A DNA stretch of 43,885 nt from JBCDAP01 sp038747915 (GTDB lineage: Bacteria; Planctomycetota; Phycisphaerae; Phycisphaerales; UBA1924). The position numbers and the translations under genes are program-made. How positions within the stretch are numbered: position 1 is the stretch's first letter; every line of letters starts with the position of its first letter. Below, in pieces: positions 31,792-40,003 of this stretch. Where the stretch lies: assembly GCA_038747915.1 (NCBI GenBank), contig JBCDJJ010000024.1:1-43885 (forward strand), in the 5' to 3' direction. The notes under the pieces were generated by a model, which did not search any database, was not told the origin of the DNA, and saw only the letters and a list, made by a program, of their open reading frames with translations.

Positions 31792-32303
31792 TCGAGATCA
31801 CCTCGCCGCTCACACTCTCAGCCATCCTGCTCGAGATCCGCTTCAACGAGCTTGTGACCTCGGCGCTGCTCGTGGTCGGGGCCGGGTTCTGCATCCTGGC
31901 GAGCATCGGCCTCGCCCGCATGCCCGACCTCTACATGCGCATGCAGACCGCCACCAAGGCCGGCACACTCGGCGTGGGGTGCGTCATGCTCGGCGTGGGG
32001 CTGCACTACCGGAGCCTGGATGTGCTGGTGCAGTGCCTGCTCGTCGTCGGGTTCCTCTTCCTCACTGCGCCGATCGCGAGCCACCTGATCGCCCGAGCTG
32101 CGTACATGGTTCGGATCCGACCGTGGGAGGGCAGCTCGCTCGATGAATTAGCGGGGTGCTACGACGAGGAGACACACACGCTCGTGTCCACGCCCGATGC
32201 CCATCGCGCGGATGTTGAGCGTCACTCCGGGCGCGAGCTGCACGGCGATGAGACCATGTTCGGCCGCCCGAGCGACGATGGCGGTCCGCCGCGCACCGCG
32301 TGA
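31788..32303 (+). CDS. mrpG: Na+/H+ antiporter subunit G
   Basis: A 171-residue MrpG (PhaG/MnhG domain). The signature GFCILASIGLARMPDLYMRMQTATKAGTLG spans residues 32-61, cut here for length, and a third helix, LLVVGFLFLTAPIASHLIARA, follows. A polar C-terminal extension of about 55 residues, with many Asp, His and Arg, is longer than usual. It is the last gene of the operon. Six bases separate its stop from that of a convergent gene. Confidence 0.92.
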   Translation: MIEITSPLTLSAILLEIRFNELVTSALLVVGAGFCILASIGLARMPDLYMRMQTATKAGTLGVGCVMLGVGLHYRSLDVLVQCLLVVGFLFLTAPIASHLIARAAYMVRIRPWEGSSLDELAGCYDEETHTLVSTPDAHRADVERHSGRELHGDETMFGRPSDDGGPPRTA

Positions 32304-32309
32304 ACGCGC

Positions 32310-33788
32310 TCACTCGCGATCGAGCGGGCCGGTGGGCAGGCCCTTCTGCTCGTAGATCCGGCGCAGCTCGCGGGGCTCGATCCGCTCGATCCGCTGACCG
32401 GTTGCGGTCACCTGTCGCAGCACCCGTCCGGTCTCGCTGAGCGTGCTGACCGTGGTGGGCGCGTGCTCGAAGGGCGTGGTCGTCTGCGCCCAATCCGGGA
32501 GATCGCGCTCGAACGAGTCGCTCCGGTACACGATCGCTGACTGTGACGAGTCGTAGACGTAGAACCCAAAGTCGTAGAAGCCGGGCGCATCGACCGGGTG
32601 CTGCAGTGCCACAAGACGCGGCATCAGGTACACCTCGACGCGGGAGAGGTACCCCTCCCGGGGCAGCGTGGCTTCGAGCGAAGCGGGGGGGCGATTGGTC
32701 GTGCGTGTACGCACGGTCAGCCGGTTCTCGCGGCGGAAGAACTCTTCGACCGCGGTCACCCGCTGCTCGCCCTGGATGGTGGTGGTCACGACGCGGCCGA
32801 CCTCGTGGAGCCGGTCGCGGCTCATGAAGAACCCCGCGACCGAGTCGGCGCGCACGGGCCTGAACAATCGGGCGCGGATCGTCACGAGGTAGCCGATCTC
32901 GCGGTCCTCGCGCGACCACCGATGCCGCGGCAGGTCTTCCTGGAGTTCGCCGAGCTGGCCCAGGCGCATGTGCAGGTGCTGAAAGCCGATCTCTCGCTCG
33001 ATCCCGCCCGGCGCATCCTGCACGATCCGAAACGTCACCGGTTCGTCGAGCAGCGCCCGCTCGTAGTCCTCATCGCCGAGCGTGAGCCGAAAGGCCTCCG
33101 CTGCAGCGATGGCGATGCCGCGCTGATCGCCGCGCTCGGTCTCGTCAACGAACCTGGCCGAGGCCAGCAACCCCTCGAAGAGCGCCGCAGCATTGGTGAC
33201 CTGCGCATCGGTGATTGACTCAAGCGGGTGATCGAAGCGGAACGCGAGCAGGCCGGCACTGTCCGTGCGCACAACCGCGAGACCAACAAACTGCGAGAGT
33301 CTGGCCAGCACACCCACCAGATCGATGCGGGCCGCGGGGCGGCGGTCGAACTCGATGCCGTCCTCCTCGAGCTCGCGCGAGAAGGCCGAGCCGGTCGGCC
33401 GATCCAACTCGTCGAACGCCTGACTCGTGCTCTCGACCGCTCGCGCGAGGTCATCGACCGCGAGTCGCGGTTCGAGCCGGGGATCCGGCGTCGGGACCGC
33501 TGCAATCCGAAGGGTCCACCCGCCCTCGGGGCCGGTCAGCGTGAGCGAGGCGTTGCCGGGGCGGTTGCCGTCGATCTGGATCGTGGCTTCGGGCGGCGCG
33601 AGCAGACGCAGGCCGAGCTGCGGCACCTCGACCGGGACCGTGAGCCCGACGCCCCCGGCGACGAGGGCAGCAGCCGGTTCTTCAGCATCACCACCCTGAG
33701 CACCAGCAGAGCAAACAAAGAACAAACAAATAAGAATGAGACCGAGGTGCCGGCCGAGGCCGGTGGGTCGAGCTGGGGTGAACTCCAT
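32310..33788 (-). CDS. Secreted protein of unknown function
   Basis: A 492-residue protein. Residues 14-31 (LGLILICLFFVCSAGAQ) form a signal peptide with a likely cleavage after SAGAQ. The mature part has no membrane helix. It has regular beta-rich stretches such as LTGPEGGWTLRIAAVPTP and LSRVEVYLMPRLVAL, which suggest a soluble domain protein. No catalytic motif is apparent. I do not recognise the family. ATG 33788 is chosen for the signal peptide; the frame is open to 33941. It is transcribed toward mrpG and diverges from the S10 operon. Confidence 0.65.
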   Translation of the reverse strand: MEFTPARPTGLGRHLGLILICLFFVCSAGAQGGDAEEPAAALVAGGVGLTVPVEVPQLGLRLLAPPEATIQIDGNRPGNASLTLTGPEGGWTLRIAAVPTPDPRLEPRLAVDDLARAVESTSQAFDELDRPTGSAFSRELEEDGIEFDRRPAARIDLVGVLARLSQFVGLAVVRTDSAGLLAFRFDHPLESITDAQVTNAAALFEGLLASARFVDETERGDQRGIAIAAAEAFRLTLGDEDYERALLDEPVTFRIVQDAPGGIEREIGFQHLHMRLGQLGELQEDLPRHRWSREDREIGYLVTIRARLFRPVRADSVAGFFMSRDRLHEVGRVVTTTIQGEQRVTAVEEFFRRENRLTVRTRTTNRPPASLEATLPREGYLSRVEVYLMPRLVALQHPVDAPGFYDFGFYVYDSSQSAIVYRSDSFERDLPDWAQTTTPFEHAPTTVSTLSETGRVLRQVTATGQRIERIEPRELRRIYEQKGLPTGPLDRE

Positions 33789-33870
33789 GAGCGCGAGTGT
33801 ACTCCTGTGTCGGCGCCGTCTTCGATTCATGATCTGTCCACACCCGTCCGATTTCCGTGCATCCCGACTG

Positions 33871-33898
33871 TTGACATCATGAGATGACTTGCTATTCT
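33871..33898 (+). promoter_or_regulatory. Sigma-70-type promoter of the S10 operon
   Basis: TTGACA at 33871-33876 is a perfect -35 box. TATTCT at 33893-33898 is a good -10 box (5 of 6), at a spacing of 16 bases. It lies in an AT-richer stretch between the divergent secreted-protein gene and rpsJ. Transcription should begin near 33905, just before a hairpin closed by a GCAA tetraloop. Confidence 0.7.
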
Positions 33899-33904
33899 GC
33901 TCGG

Positions 33905-34182
33905 CTCGCCGCAAGGCGGGGCAGTCGCGCAGCCCGGACACGCGGGTACGTCGGTTGATGGTGGGCCGAGTGTTTCAGCACTCGGTCACGGCCGAGGCGG
34001 CTGCCGAGCACAACTTAGACGTTCGCGAAGCCTGATTCGCGAGACACGCTTCGGTGTTGTTGGCGTCCGCCCCATGGGCCCGGCAGCAGCGAGGGTTGCA
34101 GGTGTCGGCACCACGGTGGTGCTGACGAAGGAATTCGACTCGCTTGACGGCGCCGTTCGCGGCGCCCGGCACGGAGCGGCGC
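33905..34182 (+). promoter_or_regulatory. Structured leader of the S10 operon mRNA
   Basis: This is about 280 bases without a credible gene. Several hairpins follow one another. The first is a stem closed by GCAA at 33905-33920. Next come CCGAGTG/CACTCGG (33966-33985), TCGCGAA/TTCGCGA (34023-34042), a nine-pair stem with one wobble at 34104-34126, and GGCGCC/GGCGCC at 34149-34166. The segment CTCGG (33981-33985) could pair instead with CCGAG at 33992-33996 or 34004-34008, giving alternative folds. Ribosomal protein leaders often bind one of the encoded proteins (L4 in enteric S10 operons), but no known class is recognised here. Confidence 0.55.
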
Positions 34183-34491
<309 letters not shown>

Positions 34492-34505
34492 TCACGAACC
34501 ACATC

Positions 34506-34539
34506 AAGAGCCCGACGCGGACACGCGTCGGGCTCTTTT
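34506..34539 (+). terminator. Intrinsic terminator between rpsJ and rplC
   Basis: The arms 34506-34519 and 34524-34537 are perfect 14-base reverse complements around the loop GACA. The stem runs into TTTT, C, TTT. This is a textbook Rho-independent terminator on the plus strand, placed inside an otherwise normal S10 operon and 32 bases before the rplC start. It may set rpsJ expression apart from the rest, or serve as an attenuator. Confidence 0.9.
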
Positions 34540-34571
34540 CTTTGGACTGACCCCCTCTGGAGACCGCTGCG

Positions 34572-35267
34572 ATGAGCTTCACGCTGCTCGGCAGAAAGAT
34601 CGGCATGACCCTCCTCTTCGACGAGGACGGTGTCAGCGTGCCGGTGACGGTGATCCAGCTCGGCCCGTGCGTGGTCACGCAGGTGCGTACCCCCGAGGTC
34701 GATGGCTACGCCGCGATACAGATCGGCTTCGAGGACATGAAGGCCCGCAACTCGACCATGCCGATGATCGCGCATGATGCGAAGGCCAGGACCGCGCCCA
34801 AGCGGTTCCACCGCGAGTTCCGAGTCGACGAGAGCGACCTTGGTGAGTATGCACTCGGGCAAGAGTTCACTGTCGAGAAGTTCCAGGGCCACCTGTTTGT
34901 CGACGTGATCGGCACGAGCAAGGGCAAGGGCTTCCAAGGTGGTATGAAGCGGCATAACTTCAAGGGCCAGCTCGCCACCCACGGCGTGGAGCGCAAGCAC
35001 CGCTCGCCCGGGTCGATCGCCAGCCACGGCTCGAACGCCGGTATGGCGGGCGGCGTGAAAAAGGGCAAGCGGATGGCCGGCCACATGGGCGCCGAGCGGG
35101 TGACCGTCCGGTCGCTCGAGGTCGTCCGGGTGGTGCCCGACGAGCACCTCATCCTGGTCAAGGGGTCCGTCCCCGGGCACAACAAGGCGATGGTCGAGGT
35201 CCGCTCGCCCGCGCGCCTCTTCAAGAGCAAGCGGACCCGTCACGAGGAGTCGCTGTCCGCCGCTTGA
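34572..35267 (+). CDS. rplC: Ribosomal protein L3
   Basis: The 50S protein uL3, which sits near the peptidyl transferase centre and helps start large-subunit assembly. It has 231 residues. The N-terminus LLGRKIGMTLLFDEDG and the finger-loop sequence THGVERKHRSPGSIASHG are typical, and GAERVTVRSLEVV follows. A Shine-Dalgarno-like CTGGAG lies upstream of the ATG. It is the first gene downstream of the internal terminator. Confidence 0.95.
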   Translation: MSFTLLGRKIGMTLLFDEDGVSVPVTVIQLGPCVVTQVRTPEVDGYAAIQIGFEDMKARNSTMPMIAHDAKARTAPKRFHREFRVDESDLGEYALGQEFTVEKFQGHLFVDVIGTSKGKGFQGGMKRHNFKGQLATHGVERKHRSPGSIASHGSNAGMAGGVKKGKRMAGHMGAERVTVRSLEVVRVVPDEHLILVKGSVPGHNKAMVEVRSPARLFKSKRTRHEESLSAA

Positions 35268-35288
35268 TCGCGGCCAGTGGAGCAAGCC

Positions 35289-36089
35289 ATGGACGTCCCC
35301 ATCCTCGACAAGCAGGGCACCGAGGTCGGCACACTCGCCATCGACGAGCAGTCGCTCGGCGGTGAGGTGAACCCGGCCCTCATCAAGCAGGCCTTCGTCA
35401 TGTACCACGCCAACACGCGTCAGGGCTCGGCCCGCACGCGGAGCCGCGGCATGATCGAGGGCTCGACCAAGAAGCTCTTCCGCCAGAAGGGCACCGGCAA
35501 CGCCCGCATGGGCCCGAAGCGCACGCCCATCCGCAAGGGCGGTGGTGTGGCCTTCGCCAAGACGCGCGAGCGCGAGAGCTACCACCAGGACATGCCGGTG
35601 AAGATGCGCCGCAAGGCCAACCGCAACGCCCTGCTCGCCAAGCTGGTCGACGGCGAGGTCAAGGTCATCGACGACCTGAGCTTCGATTCGCCCAAGACCA
35701 GGCCCTTCCGCGAGATGCTCGACACGCTCGGCATCAACCGCTCTTGCCTGGTCGCCCTCGCGCCTGAGAACACCAACGGCCGACTCAGCGCCCGGAACAT
35801 CCCCGGCGTCACGGTCGCCAACGCGCACCAGCTCACCTGTTTCGAGCTGCTGCAGAGTCGTTTCGTGGTCATCGCCAAGAGCGACCTGGAGGCCTGGCTC
35901 GATGGGCCTTCCAAGAACACCGCCAAGGGCGGGAAGGACCGCACCGCTGCAGCTCTCCGCGGCGGTGAGACCCGCAAGCGGTCTCGGCCCAAGCGTGGTC
36001 ACAAGCACCGCGTCGCCGAGGGCACCTACTACATCGCGGGCCAGAAGCCGGCGCCGACCCCCGCACCGGCAGAGGGAGGTGAGGGCTGA
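35289..36089 (+). CDS. rplD: Ribosomal protein L4 with basic C-terminal extension
   Basis: The 50S protein uL4, which lines the exit tunnel and in enteric bacteria represses its own operon. Its 266 residues are more than the usual 200-210. RSRGMIEGSTKKLFRQKGTG and MGPKRTPIRKGGGVAFAK belong to the tunnel loop. The last 55 residues or so (from the KNTAKGGKD region) form an additional basic and Ala/Pro-rich tail. The ATG at 35289 has GGAG eight bases upstream; the frame also allows a GTG at 35277. The stop overlaps rplW. Confidence 0.93.
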   Translation: MDVPILDKQGTEVGTLAIDEQSLGGEVNPALIKQAFVMYHANTRQGSARTRSRGMIEGSTKKLFRQKGTGNARMGPKRTPIRKGGGVAFAKTRERESYHQDMPVKMRRKANRNALLAKLVDGEVKVIDDLSFDSPKTRPFREMLDTLGINRSCLVALAPENTNGRLSARNIPGVTVANAHQLTCFELLQSRFVVIAKSDLEAWLDGPSKNTAKGGKDRTAAALRGGETRKRSRPKRGHKHRVAEGTYYIAGQKPAPTPAPAEGGEG

Positions 36090-36367
36090 TGGAACCGCAC
36101 CACATCGTCAAAAAGCCGCTCATCACCGAGAAGCACACCCTCGAGTCGTCGGAGCTGAACCGCTACGCGTTCGAGGTGACCCGGACCGCGCGCAAGGATG
36201 AGATTAAGGCCGCGATCGAGTCGCTCTACGGCGTCCGCGTGGTCGGCGTGAACACCGCGATCACAAAGGGTGGTCAGCGTCGGTACCGCTACGGCGTGGT
36301 GACACGTCCTCGGACCAAGAAGGCAATCGTCCGCGTGCACCCCGAAGATCGGATCGAGCTGTTCTGA
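36089..36367 (+). CDS. rplW: Ribosomal protein L23
   Basis: The 50S protein uL23, at the tunnel exit, where trigger factor and SRP dock. It is 92 residues long, with the opening HHIVKKPLITEKHTLE and the end VRVHPEDRIELF. The loop GVNTAITKGGQRRYRYG is typical. Both ends overlap neighbours by one base (TGATG). Confidence 0.94.
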   Translation: MEPHHIVKKPLITEKHTLESSELNRYAFEVTRTARKDEIKAAIESLYGVRVVGVNTAITKGGQRRYRYGVVTRPRTKKAIVRVHPEDRIELF

Positions 36368-37230
36368 TGGCCATTCGCGTCTACAAGCCGACCTCCGCCG
36401 GACGCCGCAACGCGTCGGTGAACCTCAACGACGAGATCACCGCGCCGAAGAACAAGCGTCCCGAGCGCAGTCTCACCGCGCCGCTCCCCAAGAAGGGCGG
36501 CCGCAACAACACCGGCAAGATCATGGTCCGCGGCCGCGGCGGCGGCCACAAGCGGATCTACCGCAAGATCGACTTCAAGCGGGCCGACCGCGTGGGCGTC
36601 CAGGGCGTGGTCGAGTGCATCGAGTACGACCCGAACCGCTCCGCGCACATCGCCCTCATCAAGTACGAGGACGGCGTCAAGCGCTACGTCATCGCCCCCA
36701 AAGGCCTGGCCGACGGCGACACCGTGCTCACCGCCAACGAGGCGATCGAACCGAAGGTCGGCAACTGCATGCCGATGCGGTTCATTCCGACCGGTCTCGA
36801 TGTGCACTGCGTCGAGCTCGCGCCGGGCAAGGGCGCCCAGCTGTGTCGCTCGGCCGGCACCTCGGCCCGCCTGACCAACAAAGAAGGCCGGTACGCCACG
36901 CTCGTGCTCCCCTCCGGCGAGCTGCGTCGCGTGCCGATCGATTGTCGTGCGATCATCGGCGTCGTCGGCAACTCGGACCACACCCTCCGCCGTCTCGGCA
37001 AGGCCGGCAAGAGCCGTCACCTCGGACGCCGCCCCAAGACCCGCGGCGTCGCCATGAGCCACGATGCCCACCCGCTCGGCGGCGGCGAGGGCCGCTCGAA
37101 GGGCGGACGCGCGCCGGTCAGCAAGTCGGGCGTTCCCTCCAAGGGCGGCGGCACCCGCAACCGCAAGCAGTTCTCCAGCAAGCTCATCATCCGTCGCCGC
37201 AAGACCAAACGCTACGGCCAGCTTCGATAA
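36367..37230 (+). CDS. rplB: Ribosomal protein L2
   Basis: The 50S protein uL2, needed for subunit joining and peptidyl transfer. It is 287 residues long. IRVYKPTSAGRRNASV opens it, and GRGGGHKRIYRKIDFKR, GTSARLTNKEGRYATL and the C-terminal VAMSHDAHPLGGGEGRSKGG all fit the family. The conserved His of the peptidyl-transferase-proximal segment is in HDAHPLGGGEG. The ATG overlaps the rplW stop. A 38-base spacer with 7-base periodic repeats separates it from rpsS. Confidence 0.95.
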   Translation: MAIRVYKPTSAGRRNASVNLNDEITAPKNKRPERSLTAPLPKKGGRNNTGKIMVRGRGGGHKRIYRKIDFKRADRVGVQGVVECIEYDPNRSAHIALIKYEDGVKRYVIAPKGLADGDTVLTANEAIEPKVGNCMPMRFIPTGLDVHCVELAPGKGAQLCRSAGTSARLTNKEGRYATLVLPSGELRRVPIDCRAIIGVVGNSDHTLRRLGKAGKSRHLGRRPKTRGVAMSHDAHPLGGGEGRSKGGRAPVSKSGVPSKGGGTRNRKQFSSKLIIRRRKTKRYGQLR

Positions 37231-37233
37231 GCC

Positions 37234-37262
37234 ACCAGGATCCAGGCACCCGTCACCAGGAC
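37234..37262 (+). repeat. 7-nt-periodic repeat before rpsS
   Basis: Within the rplB-rpsS spacer, 7-base units beginning CCAGG occur at 37235, 37242 and 37256. The first 17 bases, ACCAGGATCCAGGCACC (37234-37250), recur exactly in the rplF-rplR spacer at 42727-42743. Confidence 0.65.
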
Positions 37263-37268
37263 ACACCC

Positions 37269-37553
37269 ATGTCACGATCGCTCAAGAAAGGCCCGTTCGT
37301 CGACGAGCGTCTCTACCTCAAGGTGGAGAAGCTCAACGAGCAGAACAAGCGCGAGCCGCTCAAGACCTGGTCGCGCGCCTGCACCATCGTCCCCGAGTTC
37401 GTCGGGCACACCTTCCAGGTGCACAACGGCCGTGCGTTCCTCGACGTCTTCGTGACCGAGGACATGGTCGGGCACAAGCTCGGTGAGTTCGCGGTCACTC
37501 GTCACTTCCGTGGTCACACGAACAAGAAGGAAGGCATCAAGTCCGGCCGGTGA
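37269..37553 (+). CDS. rpsS: Ribosomal protein S19
   Basis: The 30S head protein uS19, which contacts tRNA through the A-site finger region. It is 94 residues. SRSLKKGPFVDERLYLKV is the family start, and WSRACTIVPEFVGHTFQVHNG follows. LGEFAVTRHFRGHTNKK is the typical end. AGGAC lies about eight bases before the ATG. Its stop TGA overlaps a GTG that could start the next gene. Confidence 0.94.
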   Translation: MSRSLKKGPFVDERLYLKVEKLNEQNKREPLKTWSRACTIVPEFVGHTFQVHNGRAFLDVFVTEDMVGHKLGEFAVTRHFRGHTNKKEGIKSGR

Positions 37554-37594
37554 CCTCACCGGGCCGCCCGGGCTGGTTCCGAGGGCCAAACGTC

Positions 37595-38176
37595 ATGCGA
37601 TTGATCGCGAGCAAACTCAGAGCAGCGGCCGAGTCGGCGAACGTCACGACGGAGGCGCTGGTCGACGCGGTGTTCGGCGCCGATGCCTCGTCCGGCCTGG
37701 CCGACGGCAAGGGCGACCGCAAGCGCCGCGCCGAGACCGAGAAAGCCGTCAAGAACTGGCTCGCCGGCCGCGATCATCCGCGGTGCCGGGCCAGCCAGAT
37801 CCTCGCGATGGCCGAGGCCTGCGGGGTGCGTGCCCAGGACATCGCCCGGTTCACCAGCTCGGCCCGCTTCGTGCGGTCGACACCGCAGAAGACCCGCCTC
37901 GTGGTCGACATGATCCGCGACCGCCGCGTGGACGATGCGCTCGACATCCTCGAGTTCAGCCCGCGACGTGCCGCGGTGTTCGTCCGCAAGACACTCTCGG
38001 CAGCGATCGCCGATGCCGAGGCGCAGGGCGCTGACGTCGGCGAGCTCATCGTCACCGAGGCCCGCGCCGACGAGGGCGTGATCATCAAGCGGTTCCAACC
38101 GAAAGACCGTGGCCGGGCCCACCCGATCCAGAAGAAGACCAGCCACATCACGATCAGCGTCGAGGAGCGCGCGTAA
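37595..38176 (+). CDS. rplV: Ribosomal protein L22 with N-terminal helix-turn-helix-like domain
   Basis: The 50S tunnel protein uL22. The ordinary protein begins near residue 87 (SSARFVRSTPQKTRLVVDMI) and contains RRAAVFVRKTLSAAIADA and a hairpin end ISVEERA. Before it lie about 85 additional residues with a helical repeat: KLRAAAESANVTTEALVDAVFG and then AVKNWLAGRDHPRCRASQIL with MAEACGVRAQDIARF. The second part resembles an XRE-type helix-turn-helix. Length is 193 residues against about 110-115. ATG 37595 is preferred, with GAGGG upstream. A GTG at 37550 inside the rpsS stop is the alternative start. Confidence 0.92.
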   Translation: MRLIASKLRAAAESANVTTEALVDAVFGADASSGLADGKGDRKRRAETEKAVKNWLAGRDHPRCRASQILAMAEACGVRAQDIARFTSSARFVRSTPQKTRLVVDMIRDRRVDDALDILEFSPRRAAVFVRKTLSAAIADAEAQGADVGELIVTEARADEGVIIKRFQPKDRGRAHPIQKKTSHITISVEERA

Positions 38177-38877
38177 TGGGTCAGAAGGTTCATCCCTACG
38201 GCTTCCGCTGCGGCATCACCGAACCCTGGAAGAGCCGGTGGTACGCGCCCAAGGCGCTCTACGGCGAACTCCTCGTCGAGGATTTCAAGATCCGCGAGTT
38301 CGTCGATCACCGTCTCAACCGCACCCCGCCCTTCGCAGCGGTGAGCGACATCCACATCGAGCGGACGCGCGAGGAGCTCAAGGTCATCGTCAAGACGGCC
38401 CGCCCCGGCCTCGTGATCGGCCCGAAGGGCGCCGAGGTTGACCGGCTCACCGAAGAGCTTCAGCTCATGACCGGTCGCAAGGTCTCGATCAACATCATCG
38501 AGATCAAGAACCCCGACATGGACGCCCAGCTTGTGAGCGAGGGCATCGCCGAGCAGCTCAAGAAGCGGGCGAGCTACCGCCGTCTCGTCAAGATGCGTGC
38601 CGAGGGCGCGATGCAGGCGGGCGCACAGGGCGTGCGCATCCTGCTGGGCGGTCGCCTCGGCGGCGCCGAGATGCGCCGGCGTCTGGACACGCGTCTGGGC
38701 TCTATGCCGCTCTCGAGCCTCCAGGCCAACATCGACTACGGCTTCACGACGAGCGTGACCAAGGCGGGCACGATCGGCGTGAAGGTCTGGATCTACAAGG
38801 GCCCGTACGTCGCGGGCGAGGACGAGACGACCACCGATGCCGCCGGCGGACGCGCCCGTGCCCGCGGCCGCCGCTGA
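38176..38877 (+). CDS. rpsC: Ribosomal protein S3
   Basis: The 30S protein uS3, part of the mRNA entry tunnel. Its 233 residues start with MGQKVHPYGFRCGITEPWKS. The KH domain motif is RPGLVIGPKGAEVDRL. The C-terminal domain contains GVRILLGGRLGGAEMRR and GTIGVKVWIYKG. An Arg/Ala-rich tail ends it. The ATG overlaps the rplV stop (TAATG). Confidence 0.95.
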   Translation: MGQKVHPYGFRCGITEPWKSRWYAPKALYGELLVEDFKIREFVDHRLNRTPPFAAVSDIHIERTREELKVIVKTARPGLVIGPKGAEVDRLTEELQLMTGRKVSINIIEIKNPDMDAQLVSEGIAEQLKKRASYRRLVKMRAEGAMQAGAQGVRILLGGRLGGAEMRRRLDTRLGSMPLSSLQANIDYGFTTSVTKAGTIGVKVWIYKGPYVAGEDETTTDAAGGRARARGRR

Positions 38878-38932
38878 GTTGTCATTCACCACCCCGGTTT
38901 TTTCCACCGACGCGAACACACAGGACTGACCC

Positions 38933-39355
38933 ATGCCACGCCTGCCGAAGAGAACGAAGTTCCGCAAAGAGATGCGGCGGATGAACTTCGACAAGAAGGC
39001 AACGAAGGGGAACTTCGTGGCCTTCGGCGATTACGGCCTCCAGGCCCTGGATGGCTGCTGGATGACCGCCCGTCAGCTCGAGGCCGGCCGCATCGCGGCC
39101 CAGCACTTTCTCAAGCGTCAGGGCAAGATTTTCATCCGCGTCTTCCCCGACAAGCCCGTCTCCAAGAAGCCGCTCGAGCAGCGCATGGGCAAGGGCAAGG
39201 CGGATGTTGATTACTGGGCCGCGCGCGTCAAGCCCGGCACCATGCTGTACGAGATCGCGGGCGTGCCCGAAGACGTGTGCCGTCAGACGATGGCCCGCAT
39301 CGCGATGAAGATGCCGGTGCGGTGCCGCTTCGTCGGCCGCCGGCTGACCGTGTGA
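38933..39355 (+). CDS. rplP: Ribosomal protein L16
   Basis: The 50S protein uL16, which contacts A-site tRNA and completes the large subunit. It has 140 residues, starting MPRLPKRTKFRKEMR. GNFVAFGDYGLQALDGCW and the loop KPVSKKPLEQRMGKGKAD are characteristic. AGGACTG lies upstream of the ATG. The 55-base spacer from rpsC contains a run of six Ts but no matching hairpin. Confidence 0.95.
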   Translation: MPRLPKRTKFRKEMRRMNFDKKATKGNFVAFGDYGLQALDGCWMTARQLEAGRIAAQHFLKRQGKIFIRVFPDKPVSKKPLEQRMGKGKADVDYWAARVKPGTMLYEIAGVPEDVCRQTMARIAMKMPVRCRFVGRRLTV

Positions 39356-39437
39356 GTGTTGTTTCGAGTGTGATCGATCGACTGTTTGATGTGACCGCCC
39401 AGGACGCAGACTTCAACGAAGAGCATCGCCAGTGAAG

Positions 39438-39671
39438 ATGAGCGAAGTCAGAAAGATGAACGGCGAGGAGATCGATCACGAGATCGATCGTCTTCAGCGT
39501 CTTCTGTTCGACCTGCGGACGCAGGCGAGCACCGAGAAGATCGAGGATCCGAGCCAGTTCAAGAAGGTGCGGGCCGATATCGCCCGCCTGCGGACCGAGC
39601 GGACCGCCCGTCTCGCGGTCGTGCGAGCGGAGCAGAGCAAGGAGCAAGCGATGGCCGGGAGTGAAGCCTGA
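39438..39671 (+). CDS. rpmC: Ribosomal protein L29
   Basis: The 50S protein uL29, a coiled two-helix protein at the tunnel exit. MSEVRKMNGEEIDHEIDRLQ and LLFDLRTQAS lead into ARLRTERTARLAV. It has 77 residues, with a short tail past the family end. GTG 39432 is two codons upstream and also possible. An 82-base spacer after rplP holds no clear motif. The stop overlaps rpsQ by one base. Confidence 0.92.
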   Translation: MSEVRKMNGEEIDHEIDRLQRLLFDLRTQASTEKIEDPSQFKKVRADIARLRTERTARLAVVRAEQSKEQAMAGSEA

Positions 39672-39970
39672 TGGCGAAATCCCCCCTCACCAGCGCGGTG
39701 ACCGACGCGGGCAAGGTCAAGGGCTCGCGCGTCGGCGTGGTCGAGTCCGACAAGCGCGACAAGACCGTCAAGGTCGTGGTCGGCTATCTGGCCAAGCACC
39801 CCAAGTACGGCAAGTACCTCCGCAAGCGCACCGTGCTGCACGTGCACGACGAGGGCAACGAGGCCCGGCTCGGCGACCGCGTCGAGGTCGCCCCGTGCCG
39901 CCCGGTGAGCAAGACCAAGAGCTGGCGGCTCGTCCGCGTCGTCGAGAAGGCCCCGGGGGCGAGCGTCTGA
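39671..39970 (+). CDS. rpsQ: Ribosomal protein S17
   Basis: The 30S protein uS17, an early assembly protein of the body. Its 99 residues carry SRVGVVESDKRDKTVKVVV, HPKYGKYLRKRTVLHVHDE, and RLGDRVEVAPCRPVSKTKSW. About 17 residues of N-terminal extension precede the family start. The ATG overlaps the rpmC stop. Confidence 0.94.
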   Translation: MAKSPLTSAVTDAGKVKGSRVGVVESDKRDKTVKVVVGYLAKHPKYGKYLRKRTVLHVHDEGNEARLGDRVEVAPCRPVSKTKSWRLVRVVEKAPGASV

Positions 39971-40003
39971 GCGCCCATGGTGGCGCTGCAAAGGTGATTC
40001 ACG

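Noticed and set aside
33905..34182. A known structural RNA (tmRNA, RNase P RNA, 4.5S or 6S RNA) in the S10 leader
   Set aside because: Searched by eye for the tmRNA end, the 4.5S GGAAGCAGCC-type loop and RNase P core motifs; none is present.
38878..38932. T6 run in the rpsC-rplP spacer as a terminator
   Set aside because: The run is not preceded by a stable hairpin.
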